DNA of 64,000 bases from Photobacterium kagoshimensis (GTDB lineage: Bacteria; Pseudomonadota; Gammaproteobacteria; Enterobacterales; Vibrionaceae): assembly GCF_050337045.1 (NCBI RefSeq), contig NZ_JAKJSO010000008.1:372001-436000 (forward strand), read 5' to 3'. Below, one piece after another: positions 17,484 to 26,755 of the stretch. A program made the translations under genes and the position numbers. Numbering within the stretch: position 1 is the stretch's first letter; the number at the start of each line of letters is the position of its first letter. Below the pieces are notes generated by a model. That model did no database searches and was not told where the DNA came from. It saw nothing but the letters and a program-made list of their open reading frames with translations.

Positions 17484-18740
17484 ATGGATCGTGTTCTTAC
17501 CAATTTGAACCTTGTCACCATGCAGCCAGCAGCAAGTCCGTCCGCTAGTCATACTAACGACAGCAGCGATTGTAACAACGGCTACCAAGTTATCGAGAAT
17601 GCAGTGATCGGTATAACTAATGGCAAAATCAGTTTTGTTGGCTCATCGGATCAAGCGGATCTTCATGGTCATCCTGATGTTATTGATTGTCAGCAAGCGT
17701 TAGTCACGCCCGGAATTATCGACTGCCACACTCACCTTATATTTGCAGGCAACCGTGCCAATGAGTTTGAGCAACGCTTACAGGGTGTGCCTTACGAGAC
17801 CATAGCAAAAACTGGTGGCGGTATTCTTGCCACAGTAAAAGCGACGCGTGCAGCAAGTGAGGATGAGCTATACGAATTGGCCATTGAGCGTTTGGAAGGA
17901 TTGAAACGTGACGGCGTAACAAGCATTGAAATTAAATCTGGCTATGGTCTTACCCTAGAAGACGAAATTAAGATGTTACACGTCGCAAAAGCTATTGGCC
18001 GCCTTGAAGATATTAAAGTCACTAGCACTTTACTAGCAGCGCATGCTCTCCCGCCTGAATACCAAGATCGTGCCGATGACTATATTGATCACATCTGCAA
18101 TGACATCATCCCTGTTGTCGCCGCAGAGAAGCTGGCTGATGCCGTTGATGTTTTCTGTGAGAACATTGGCTTTAGTAATCAACAATGTGAACGTGTGTAC
18201 CGCGCTGCGATTGAACACGGTTTGAACATAAAAGGTCACACCGAGCAACTGTCTAACCAAGGTGGCAGTCAACTTGCGGCATCCCTGGGGGCAACGTCTG
18301 TTGATCATATTGAATACCTTGATAACACTGGCGTTAATGCCCTACAACAGCATGGTACTGTTGCGACTTTATTGCCTGGCGCTTTCTATTTTCTTCGCGA
18401 AACCCAGTTTCCACCTATTGAAGCACTTCGCAACGCCAATGTACCGATGGCAATAGCCAGTGATTTTAACCCTGGTACTTCACCAATCGCTTCAATGCGC
18501 ATGATGATGAATCTCGCATGCACCCTCTTTAGACTTACACCAGAAGAAAGCCTGCGCGGTGTAACCTGTCATGCCGCTCAAGCCTTAGGGTTAGGCGAAA
18601 GCCGCGGGCAAGTACGGGTTGGAATGGATGCCGATCTGGCAATATGGCAGTTAGAACACCCTGCCGAATTATCGTATCGCATTGGGGTGCCAGATTTACT
18701 CGCCCGTGTTGTTGATGGAGAGCTCTTTTATGCCGATTGA
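17484..18740 (+). CDS. hutI: Imidazolonepropionase
   Basis: A 418-residue amidohydrolase that converts imidazolone-5-propionate to N-formimidoyl-L-glutamate, the third step of histidine degradation. Metal site DCHTHLIFAGNR near residue 80, then KSGYGLTLEDEIKMLHVAK, the His in ATSVDHIEYL and the catalytic Asp in ASDFNPGTSPI. First gene of hutIGUH. Its end overlaps the start of hutG by 11 bases. Confidence 0.96.
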   Translation: MDRVLTNLNLVTMQPAASPSASHTNDSSDCNNGYQVIENAVIGITNGKISFVGSSDQADLHGHPDVIDCQQALVTPGIIDCHTHLIFAGNRANEFEQRLQGVPYETIAKTGGGILATVKATRAASEDELYELAIERLEGLKRDGVTSIEIKSGYGLTLEDEIKMLHVAKAIGRLEDIKVTSTLLAAHALPPEYQDRADDYIDHICNDIIPVVAAEKLADAVDVFCENIGFSNQQCERVYRAAIEHGLNIKGHTEQLSNQGGSQLAASLGATSVDHIEYLDNTGVNALQQHGTVATLLPGAFYFLRETQFPPIEALRNANVPMAIASDFNPGTSPIASMRMMMNLACTLFRLTPEESLRGVTCHAAQALGLGESRGQVRVGMDADLAIWQLEHPAELSYRIGVPDLLARVVDGELFYAD

Positions 18741-19770
18741 TATACGCAGCGCAGTAATAGACATGACCCCATGGCAAGGCCGCAATGATCCTGAAGATGG
18801 CGATCGTGGTTTACGTTGGCACCATCAAGTGCAGCCAGCCGACAATGCCAACGATGAAGGCATCATGTTATTGGGGTTTGCTTGTGACGAAGGTGTCAGC
18901 CGTAATAAAGGCAGGACAGGCGCTTATGATGCCCCTGTCGTTATTCGCAAAGCCCTCGCAAACCTTGCTTGGCACCACAAAGAGCCTATTTATGATGGTG
19001 GTGACATTCACTGTGATGACGGCAACCTTGAACAAGCTCAGCTACGGTTAGCCAACGATGTATCACAAGCCCTGCGCCAAAAACACAAAGTGATTGTTTT
19101 TGGTGGAGGGCACGAAGTTGCTTGGGGGACATTTCAGGGGTTAGGCCGCTACATCCAACAAAAACAAACTCAGCAACATGAAATATCATCATCTGATTTT
19201 CCGCCACCGCACGCGCCGCGGATTGGTATTATCAATTTTGATGCCCATTTCGATTTAAGAAGTCTACCGACAGCCTTAGGTGGCAATCTTGGTAGCTCTG
19301 GCACACCATTTCATCAAGCTGCTCGCTTTTGCGAACTACAAGGCTGGCCGTTTCATTACGCCTGCATTGGCGTTAATCGCGCCAGTAATACCCAAGCACT
19401 ATTTGATAAAGCCGATGCTCTTGGTGTGACCTATATAGAAGATCACGCCCTGATCTATTCGCAACTTAACCAAGCTATCGAAACATTAAAGGGCTTTGTT
19501 GCTGAGTGTGATTACTTATACCTCACCATTGATATGGACGCCTTCCCTGCCGCTATCGCACCAGGTGTTAGCGCACCAGCAGCTCGTGGTATCCCTCTCG
19601 ATATTTTTGAGGCGTTATTGCACCCCATCTTTAGCGCAAAAAATGTGCAACGCGAGAATAAGCTAGTTGTCGCAGATATTGCCGAGCTAAACCCTCGCTT
19701 TGATATCGATAGCCAAACAGCACGGCTAGCGGCAAGGCTAACATGGCTGATTGCGCAATCGATCCGCTAA
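18730..19770 (+). CDS. hutG: Formimidoylglutamase
   Basis: A 346-residue ureohydrolase (arginase fold) that splits N-formimidoyl-glutamate into glutamate and formamide. The two-manganese site is visible as GGGHEVAWG, NFDAHFDLR and TIDMDAFP. The start is the ATG with GGAGAG seven bases upstream, inside the end of hutI; the frame is open 16 codons earlier, within hutI. This is the one-step HutG route, so no hutF is expected. A QQ-rich stretch at about 140-150 looks like a lineage-specific insertion. Confidence 0.94.
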   Translation: MPIDIRSAVIDMTPWQGRNDPEDGDRGLRWHHQVQPADNANDEGIMLLGFACDEGVSRNKGRTGAYDAPVVIRKALANLAWHHKEPIYDGGDIHCDDGNLEQAQLRLANDVSQALRQKHKVIVFGGGHEVAWGTFQGLGRYIQQKQTQQHEISSSDFPPPHAPRIGIINFDAHFDLRSLPTALGGNLGSSGTPFHQAARFCELQGWPFHYACIGVNRASNTQALFDKADALGVTYIEDHALIYSQLNQAIETLKGFVAECDYLYLTIDMDAFPAAIAPGVSAPAARGIPLDIFEALLHPIFSAKNVQRENKLVVADIAELNPRFDIDSQTARLAARLTWLIAQSIR

Positions 19771-19915
19771 TAATCGAACGATCCACTGAGCATTATCGAT
19801 TCGTTGAACCATACAAACTCATTAAGAGATCAACACTAACTTGAAACTAACCATACACCGTCAATGCCCAAAGAAAACAGCATTCTGAATGGGCAGATAC
19901 CGCAAGGAGAGCAAG

Positions 19916-21619
19916 ATGACGCACCACTCTGCAACAGCACGTTTAGATGCAAGCCGAACCATTAGCGCCCCGACAGGCACATCGCTTACTGCTAAATCAT
20001 GGTTAACTGAAGCCCCATTAAGGATGCTGATGAACAACCTTCATCCTGATGTTGCTGAACATCCTCATGCGTTAGTTGTGTATGGTGGGATCGGTCGTGC
20101 AGCCCGCAACTGGGAATGTTACGACAAAATTGTAGAAGTCTTGCAGCGCCTAGAAGACAACGAAACGCTTTTGGTGCAGTCAGGCAAACCTGTTGGTGTG
20201 TTCCAAACCCATAAAGATGCACCGCGAGTCCTCATCGCCAATTCCAACCTAGTGCCACACTGGGCAAATTGGGAGCACTTTAACGAGCTCGATAAGCAAG
20301 GTTTGATGATGTACGGTCAAATGACTGCGGGCAGTTGGATCTACATTGGATCACAAGGGATCGTCCAAGGCACCTACGAAACCTTCGTTGCAATGGCAAA
20401 ACAACATTTTGACGGAACAGCCAATGGTCGCTGGATCTTAACAGGTGGCTTAGGCGGTATGGGTGGCGCACAACCACTAGCTGCTACCATGGCTGGTTTC
20501 TCGATGCTTGCAGTTGAATGTGATGAAAGCCGCATTGATTACCGCCTACGTACAGGTTATGTCGATTGTAAAGCAACCAACTTAGATGAAGCCTTAGCGA
20601 TTATTGAAGAATCAAAACAAACGGGTAAACCTGTTTCTGTTGGCTTATTGGGTAATGCCGCGGATGTGTATAGCGAACTAGTTGAACGCAATATCACACC
20701 CGATGCCACCACTGACCAAACGTCAGCACACGATCCTCTGAACGGCTATTTACCTCAAGGTTGGAGCTTAGAATATGCAGTCCAGATGCGCCAAAAAGAT
20801 GAAGCAGCAGTAGTCAAAGCCGCGAAACAATCGATGGCGATTCAGGTCAAAGCTATGCTGGCTTTACAGGCTAACGGCTCAGCAACCGTGGATTACGGTA
20901 ACAATATCCGTCAAATGGCATTTGAAGAAGGCGTAGAAAATGCCTTTGATTTCCCAGGGTTTGTACCGGCCTATATTCGACCTTTATTCTGTGAAGGCGT
21001 TGGCCCGTTCCGCTGGGCTGCACTATCTGGCGACCCAGAAGATATTTATAAAACAGATCAAAAAGTCAAAGAGCTGATCCCAGATAATCCGCAGCTTCAT
21101 AATTGGCTAGACATGGCCCGCGAGCGTATCCAATTCCAAGGCTTGCCTGCGCGTATTTGTTGGGTCGGCTTAAAAGACCGTGCTCGCTTAGGCGCTGCAT
21201 TTAATGAAATGGTAAAAAATGGTGAGCTAAAAGCGCCTATCGTGATTGGGCGGGATCACCTAGATTCTGGTTCAGTCGCCAGTCCTAACCGCGAAACAGA
21301 AGGCATGATGGACGGGTCTGATGCTGTATCCGATTGGCCATTACTTAATGCCTTACTGAATACCGCTTCGGGCGCAACTTGGGTATCGCTTCATCACGGT
21401 GGCGGTGTTGGTATGGGCTTCTCTCAACACTCAGGCATGGTTATTGTTTGTGATGGTAGCGACGACGCCGCAACCCGTGTGAAACGCGTACTACATAACG
21501 ATCCCGCCACAGGCGTCATGCGCCATGCTGATGCGGGTTACGACATTGCAAAACAATGCGCACAAGAACAACAGTTAGATCTCCCTATGCTAACCCCAAA
21601 CACAAGTTCAGCTTCATGA
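19916..21619 (+). CDS. hutU: Urocanate hydratase
   Basis: A 567-residue NAD-dependent urocanase, second step of histidine degradation. Conserved blocks include YGGIGRAARNWECYD, YGQMTAGSWIYIGSQGIVQGTYET, GGLGGMGGAQPLAATMAG and the active-site region SLHHGGGVGMGFSQHSGMV. The ATG follows AAGGAG at good spacing; nine extra codons are open upstream. A gap of 145 bases after hutG is long for the operon and could hold a secondary promoter, but none is clear. hutH follows 20 bases downstream. Confidence 0.97.
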   Translation: MTHHSATARLDASRTISAPTGTSLTAKSWLTEAPLRMLMNNLHPDVAEHPHALVVYGGIGRAARNWECYDKIVEVLQRLEDNETLLVQSGKPVGVFQTHKDAPRVLIANSNLVPHWANWEHFNELDKQGLMMYGQMTAGSWIYIGSQGIVQGTYETFVAMAKQHFDGTANGRWILTGGLGGMGGAQPLAATMAGFSMLAVECDESRIDYRLRTGYVDCKATNLDEALAIIEESKQTGKPVSVGLLGNAADVYSELVERNITPDATTDQTSAHDPLNGYLPQGWSLEYAVQMRQKDEAAVVKAAKQSMAIQVKAMLALQANGSATVDYGNNIRQMAFEEGVENAFDFPGFVPAYIRPLFCEGVGPFRWAALSGDPEDIYKTDQKVKELIPDNPQLHNWLDMARERIQFQGLPARICWVGLKDRARLGAAFNEMVKNGELKAPIVIGRDHLDSGSVASPNRETEGMMDGSDAVSDWPLLNALLNTASGATWVSLHHGGGVGMGFSQHSGMVIVCDGSDDAATRVKRVLHNDPATGVMRHADAGYDIAKQCAQEQQLDLPMLTPNTSSAS

Positions 21620-21639
21620 TAACGGCTAAGGAAAGCACT

Positions 21640-23193
21640 ATGCAGCAGATTGATACCTACAAACTCGAAATAATGCCAGGCAAGCTTAGCCTAAGTCAGT
21701 TACGTGAAGTGAATCGCCACCCTGTGCATTTATCACTACATGCATCCGCCTATCCTGACATGAACACCAGTGTTGATGCCGTCACTCGTGTGATTGATGA
21801 AGACAAAACCGTTTATGGCATCAATACAGGGTTTGGCTTACTCGCCAATACTCGAATTGCGGTTGAAGATTTAGAAACACTTCAGCGCAGTATTGTCTTA
21901 TCGCACGCGGCAGGCATTGGCGAATTCATGGATGACGCTACTGTTCGCCTGATGATGGTGTTAAAAATTAATAGCCTTGCGCGTGGCTATTCAGGTATTC
22001 GTCCACTTGTAGTCGATGCGCTAATACAGCTGGTTAATGCTGGTATTTACCCGTGTATCCCGAAAAAAGGATCAGTGGGTGCATCAGGCGATTTAGCCCC
22101 TCTCGCTCACATGAGTACCGTCTTATTAGGTGAAGGTGAAGCCAGAATCAAAGGCGAAGTGGTATCAGGTAAAACGGCACTAGAACATGCAGGGCTAGCA
22201 CCAATTACCTTAGCGCCGAAAGAAGGTTTAGCGTTATTAAATGGCACTCAAGCATCAACAGCATTTGCGTTAGAAGGCTTATTTGCAGCAGAAGATCTGT
22301 TTGCATCCGCCACCGTGTGTGGCGCGATGTCAGTTGAAGCCGCATTAGGCAGCCGTCGTCCATTTGATCCAAGAATCCACCGTGTACGTGGCCACCGCAC
22401 TCAAATGGATGCCGCTCAGGCCTATCGCCACCTACTCGATACCACCAGCGAAATTGGCCAATCACACCAACAGTGTGAAAAAGTGCAAGATCCTTACTCG
22501 CTGCGTTGCCAGCCACAAGTTATGGGAGCGTGCTTACAACAAATTCGCCACTCAGCATCGGTACTGGAAGTGGAAGCAAACTCAGTTTCTGATAATCCCT
22601 TAGTCTTTGCCGACGATGATGACATCATCTCTGGCGGTAACTTCCATGCTGAGCCTGTTGCGATGGCGGCGGATAACCTCGCTCTTGCCATTGCAGAAAT
22701 AGGCAGCTTGTCTGAACGCAGAATGGCCTTACTGATCGACAGTGGCTTAAGTAAATTACCACCGTTTCTCGTCAATAACGGCGGTGTAAACTCTGGCTTT
22801 ATGATTGCACAAGTCACGTCAGCCGCTTTAGCGAGCGAAAATAAAAGCTTGGCGCACCCAGCATCAGTCGATAGCTTACCCACATCAGCCAATCAGGAAG
22901 ACCATGTTTCTATGGCGACATTTGCAGCCCGTCGCTTACATGAAATGGCAGCCAATACACGTGGTATTCTCGCCGTTGAGTTATTAGCCGCAGCCCAAGG
23001 GATAGACTTCCGTCATCCTCATAAAAGTTCACCTCGTATAGAAGAAGCCAAAGCTGCTCTTCGTGAGCGCGTCAGCTTTTACGATAAAGATCGCTACTTT
23101 GCGCCAGATATAGAAAAAGCCAATAGCCTACTGCTAGAAGCACAATACAACGCACTCATGCCAGCGCAGTTATTGCCTAGCGTGTGTAAATAA
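21640..23193 (+). CDS. hutH: Histidine ammonia-lyase
   Basis: A 517-residue enzyme that converts histidine to urocanate. The MIO prosthetic group forms from Ala-Ser-Gly at about residues 148-150 in KGSVGASGDLAPLAHMS. Other hallmarks are YGINTGFG and QDPYSLRCQPQV. The start chosen has AAGGA before it. A second ATG, seven codons upstream, overlaps the hutU stop and cannot be fully excluded. Last gene of the hut operon. Confidence 0.96.
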   Translation: MQQIDTYKLEIMPGKLSLSQLREVNRHPVHLSLHASAYPDMNTSVDAVTRVIDEDKTVYGINTGFGLLANTRIAVEDLETLQRSIVLSHAAGIGEFMDDATVRLMMVLKINSLARGYSGIRPLVVDALIQLVNAGIYPCIPKKGSVGASGDLAPLAHMSTVLLGEGEARIKGEVVSGKTALEHAGLAPITLAPKEGLALLNGTQASTAFALEGLFAAEDLFASATVCGAMSVEAALGSRRPFDPRIHRVRGHRTQMDAAQAYRHLLDTTSEIGQSHQQCEKVQDPYSLRCQPQVMGACLQQIRHSASVLEVEANSVSDNPLVFADDDDIISGGNFHAEPVAMAADNLALAIAEIGSLSERRMALLIDSGLSKLPPFLVNNGGVNSGFMIAQVTSAALASENKSLAHPASVDSLPTSANQEDHVSMATFAARRLHEMAANTRGILAVELLAAAQGIDFRHPHKSSPRIEEAKAALRERVSFYDKDRYFAPDIEKANSLLLEAQYNALMPAQLLPSVCK

Positions 23194-23230
23194 AATCCAT
23201 ACAAATAATTCATAATAATTTCGCCTATAC

Positions 23231-23253
23231 AGGGGGTGGCTTTACCACCTCCT
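23231..23253 (+). terminator. Possible terminator of the hut operon
   Basis: AGGGGGTGG / CCACCTCCT stem with one G-T wobble, about 40 bases after hutH. The T-run is weak. Confidence 0.4.
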
Positions 23254-23485
23254 GCCATCTTTACACGCGTAATTATCACTACGAGTCAGTAACTTGCCAA
23301 AAGTTCATCATTAAAGCTCATATCAATAAAAATGCTTTAATATCAAAAGAAGGGCTAAAACCTTGATAAAAGCACGGTTATCAGTTCAATAAATAGTCTA
23401 AGATGTTGATGTACTTTATGACTTTCCCGTTCACCATTAGGGGTGTCACCTTTGTTGTCTTGATCGATTTGCCGTGGAGGATGCT

Positions 23486-24352
23486 ATGTGGCAAGCAATT
23501 TCTCACCAGCTTTCAGAAATACTTGATCGACCATTTAAGATTCGCGAACATCAGCTGATCGAAGCTGGTGACATTAACCAATGCTATTGCATTAGCGATG
23601 GTGATGAACGCTACTTCGTTAAAATGAATGATCGCGACCTGCTGCCGATCTTTGAAACAGAAGCTGAAAGCCTTCGCATGTTAGCGGAATCAAACAGCAT
23701 AGATGTCCCTAAATATATACATATGGGCGTCTGTCGAGACAAATCATTCCTTATTCTTAATTACCTACCAACAAAATTAATTGATGATAAAGCAGCATTT
23801 GTATTAGGCAAAGAACTCGCCAACCTCCACTTGTGGGGGGAGCAAGCCGAGTATGGTTTTGATCTGGATAACTATATCGGACTCACGCCGCAGCCCAATA
23901 AATGGCGACGTAAATGGTGTCGTTTCTTTGCTGAACAACGTATTGCGTGGCAATTACAGTTATGCGAAGAGAAAGGCATTAAGTTTGGTAACATAGACAC
24001 CATCACAGGCAACGTGATTGAACTCTTAGTACAGCATCAACCAAAACCTTCTCTCTTACATGGCGATTTATGGCACGGCAACTCAGCACTCAGTGTCAAT
24101 GGGCCAATTATTTTTGACCCTGCCGCTTATTGGGGTGATCGGGAGTGTGACATTGCGATGACGGAACTGTTTAACGGTTTCCCAGACAGCTTTTACGAAG
24201 GCTATGCGTCGGTATGGCCACTGGATGCCGGTTATCAAGAACGCCGTGATTTATACAACCTTTATCATGTGCTGAATCATTGCAACCTGTTTGGTGGTGA
24301 TTATCTATTACAAGCAGAGCACATAATTAATAAGCTTGGCTTGACTGACTAA
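23486..24352 (+). CDS. Fructosamine kinase family protein (YniA-like)
   Basis: A 288-residue aminoglycoside phosphotransferase-fold kinase of the fructosamine/ketosamine-3-kinase family. Visible motifs are RYFVKMNDRD (nucleotide Lys), LHGDLWHGNSAL (catalytic loop with Asp) and IFDPAAYWGDRECDIAM (metal-binding Asp). In bacteria these enzymes are thought to help remove glycated amines. The ATG with GGAGG five bases upstream was chosen over an earlier in-frame start. The next gene, hxpB, is its usual neighbour in E. coli (yniA-yniC), which supports the call. Confidence 0.88.
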   Translation: MWQAISHQLSEILDRPFKIREHQLIEAGDINQCYCISDGDERYFVKMNDRDLLPIFETEAESLRMLAESNSIDVPKYIHMGVCRDKSFLILNYLPTKLIDDKAAFVLGKELANLHLWGEQAEYGFDLDNYIGLTPQPNKWRRKWCRFFAEQRIAWQLQLCEEKGIKFGNIDTITGNVIELLVQHQPKPSLLHGDLWHGNSALSVNGPIIFDPAAYWGDRECDIAMTELFNGFPDSFYEGYASVWPLDAGYQERRDLYNLYHVLNHCNLFGGDYLLQAEHIINKLGLTD

Positions 24353-24438
24353 TCTCGTCTACATACTCTCACTGCTACCCCATCGCCTGTTTACACAAAC
24401 AGGCGATGTTTCATTTAGACTAACGAAGAACCCAAACA

Positions 24439-25095
24439 ATGGAATTACAAGCTGCTGTATTCGATATGGATGGCCTACTGGTCGATTCAGAACCCTTCTG
24501 GCAACAAGCACAAGTAGAAGTATTTCAAAATCTTGGTGTAAAAATCAGGCAAGAAGACACCTTAGAAACAAAGGGGCTGCGCGTCGATAAAGTGGTTGAG
24601 CTTTGGTTCTCTCGTCAACCTTGGCAAGGCCCAAGCTGCGAAGAAGTCACAGCAACATTAGTCACCCGCGTAGAAGAATTAGTGGCAGAACATAAACCTA
24701 TGATGCCTGGCGTACTAGAAACGCTTGCACACTGTAAGGCACTCAACCTCAAGCTTGCGGTTGCATCCTCTTCGCCGATGCGCCTTATCACCACCACCTT
24801 AAAAGCACTCGCGTTAGACGATACATTTGAAGTCATTGTCTCAGCAGAGCACCTACGCTTTGGCAAGCCTCACCCTGAAGTGTATATTAATGCCGCTGAC
24901 GCCCTAGACGTTGCCCCTGAATACTGTGTTGCATTTGAAGATTCACTCAATGGCGTACTTGCCGCCAAAGCTGCTCGCATGAAAGGCATTGTTGTACCCG
25001 AACATGTTGTCGCAGAAGACCCACGCTGGGCCATTGCGGATCATAAACTTTCATCGCTTCACGAAGTAAATCAGCAATTATTAACAATGCTGTAA
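24439..25095 (+). CDS. hxpB: Hexitol phosphatase HxpB (YniC-like HAD phosphatase)
   Basis: A 218-residue HAD-superfamily phosphatase. Motif I is FDMDGLLVDSEP, motif II the ASSSP block, the motif III Lys lies in FGKPHPEVY, and motif IV is FEDSLNGV. The sequence follows E. coli YniC closely, including LWFSRQPWQGPS. YniC dephosphorylates sugar-alcohol phosphates and 2-deoxyglucose-6-phosphate. It lies 86 bases after the fructosamine kinase-like gene. Confidence 0.88.
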   Translation: MELQAAVFDMDGLLVDSEPFWQQAQVEVFQNLGVKIRQEDTLETKGLRVDKVVELWFSRQPWQGPSCEEVTATLVTRVEELVAEHKPMMPGVLETLAHCKALNLKLAVASSSPMRLITTTLKALALDDTFEVIVSAEHLRFGKPHPEVYINAADALDVAPEYCVAFEDSLNGVLAAKAARMKGIVVPEHVVAEDPRWAIADHKLSSLHEVNQQLLTML

Positions 25096-25114
25096 GTACT
25101 TAATCGTCACAGTC

Positions 25115-25142
25115 TGGTGCAAGGTTTTAACATCTTGCACCA
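25115..25142 (+). terminator. Terminator after hxpB
   Basis: TGGTGCAAG / CTTGCACCA perfect 9-bp inverted repeat 20 bases after the stop. The T-run is poor, so termination may be weak. Confidence 0.55.
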
Positions 25143-25547
25143 AGATCAAATTTCTTTCCCCTACAACACTCTCCTTTGTTTCACTTCTAACACCTCTTTA
25201 TATTTTCTAGTTTTAATCTTCCATTGATATGCCAGAAAAAAAATTCACTTTTGCGATCCCGCATCGGAGCAAGCTGCGAATATTCTCAATCAATCAAACT
25301 TTATAGTTAATTTTAGGCAGAAAGGATCGCCACCAGCTAGAGTAATAACATCAGGTAAATAATAGATGTAACAGTAGTAGATCGCCTTGCTACTCGCATA
25401 GCCAGACGAACTTTCACTAAACGTTATTCGTTCTCTCTTGTTGTTTTCAGCAACTTTTCTTAAACAAGGTGGATAACAATTTTTAGGCTACATAATGTTG
25501 CAGAAAAACACACAGTAAAATGCAAAAGCAGCGGATGGTTATGCTGT
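25143..25547. other. Intergenic stretch, no gene seen
   Basis: About 400 AT-rich bases between the hxpB terminator and the palindrome before the CPXCG gene. I see no reading frame with a credible start and no structured RNA. Confidence 0.5.
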
Positions 25548-25563
25548 ATATGCCATGGCATAT
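25548..25563. promoter_or_regulatory. 16-bp perfect palindrome before the CPXCG-protein gene
   Basis: ATATGCCATGGCATAT, a perfect palindrome ending a few bases before the GAGGAG ribosome-binding site of the next gene. Its position suits an operator or a leader hairpin; the binding protein is unknown. Confidence 0.4.
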
Positions 25564-25576
25564 TGAGGAGCGATAA

Positions 25577-25780
25577 ATGAAACAGTATTCTGAACAATCA
25601 GCAAATTGCCCACACTGTGGCCATCATATTCATATCACGCTAGATACCAGCGGTGGTAGCCAAGAATTTTATGATGATTGCCCTGCATGCTGTCATGCCA
25701 TTCATCTCAACATGCAGGTGGATGAGCAACACAAAACCATCAATCTTTTTATTGATGCAGACGACGAGCAGATCTTCTAA
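25577..25780 (+). CDS. CPXCG motif-containing cysteine-rich protein
   Basis: A 67-residue acidic protein with two zinc-ribbon knuckles, CPHCG near residue 17 and CPAC near residue 36, as in the CPXCG family found in many gammaproteobacteria. The family has no known function. A good GAGGAG site precedes the ATG. It is monocistronic. Confidence 0.88.
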   Translation: MKQYSEQSANCPHCGHHIHITLDTSGGSQEFYDDCPACCHAIHLNMQVDEQHKTINLFIDADDEQIF

Positions 25781-25909
25781 TCGCTTTTTTGATATGTAAG
25801 CAATGCTTGGCGCTTATAGCATATCGCCCAAAGAGAGTGCTTTGGGCGTAGCTTATCTTAATAACAGCGAGTGTTTGAGAGCTGATAGTATTTTACAACA
25901 GATAGACGA

Positions 25910-26518
25910 TTAGGCTTTATTCGCCAGTACACGCTCAACAGTATCCACTACAGCTTGTGTTTGTGGATCGACTTCAATGTTAATCATGTCACCCACTTCT
26001 CGCCACGCAAGGTTAGTGCGCGCTAATGTTTCAGGAATTAAGTTCACATTAAAAGTGTCTTCAACCACATCACCTATGGTTAAACTAATGCCATCAATAC
26101 CAATGTAACCTTTGGTAAATACATACTTCATTTGTGCAGCCGGCATACGGAACCACACTTGGCAATTGTTCGGGGACTGGCGAATTTCAGACACAGTCGC
26201 CATACACATGATGTGTCCAGACATAGAATGGCCACCAATTTCATCACCAAATTTAGCCGCACGTTCGATATTTACGCGATCACCTTCGTTTAATAGACCT
26301 AAATTCGTTACCTTTAACGTTTCTTGCATTAAATCAAAAGAAACCAAATCACCTTCTCGTTTGGTCACGGTTAAGCAACAGCCATTGTGAGCAATAGATG
26401 CGCCTAGCTCAATACCTTCCAGCCAGGCTTTATCTAAACGCACAACATGAGTTTGGAACTGCTCTTTTTTGATGATTTCAACAATCGATGCCGTACCTTG
26501 CACAATACCTGTAAACAT
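25910..26518 (-). CDS. ribE: Riboflavin synthase alpha subunit
   Basis: A 202-residue enzyme that makes riboflavin from two 6,7-dimethyl-8-ribityllumazine molecules. The start MFTGIVQGTA is conserved; the open frame extends 18 codons upstream. The two lumazine-binding repeats are visible (GASIAHNGCCLTV ... MSGHIM and YIGIDGISLTI ... LIPETL). The equivalent E. coli gene is ribC, which likewise sits beside a MATE efflux gene. No FMN riboswitch is seen upstream. Confidence 0.95.
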   Translation of the reverse strand: MFTGIVQGTASIVEIIKKEQFQTHVVRLDKAWLEGIELGASIAHNGCCLTVTKREGDLVSFDLMQETLKVTNLGLLNEGDRVNIERAAKFGDEIGGHSMSGHIMCMATVSEIRQSPNNCQVWFRMPAAQMKYVFTKGYIGIDGISLTIGDVVEDTFNVNLIPETLARTNLAWREVGDMINIEVDPQTQAVVDTVERVLANKA

Positions 26519-26755
26519 ACTTTCCTCAGGAATATTTGTTAAGAAGATAATAGAAACTGCATGATATTCCATACTTACTGTAAAGATAAAGCGTCTAAAT
26601 TAGCAGCGTAAATTTGCTTTTTTGCAAATTTATCTATTATTCATACATTACAGTTTGAAATATTTATACCAGTTATATTATGCTGCGTCCGAAATGACTA
26701 CTATGTGTAATTCATGATGTAGCCGCTATATTACTACAAGTTGGATATCTTTATC

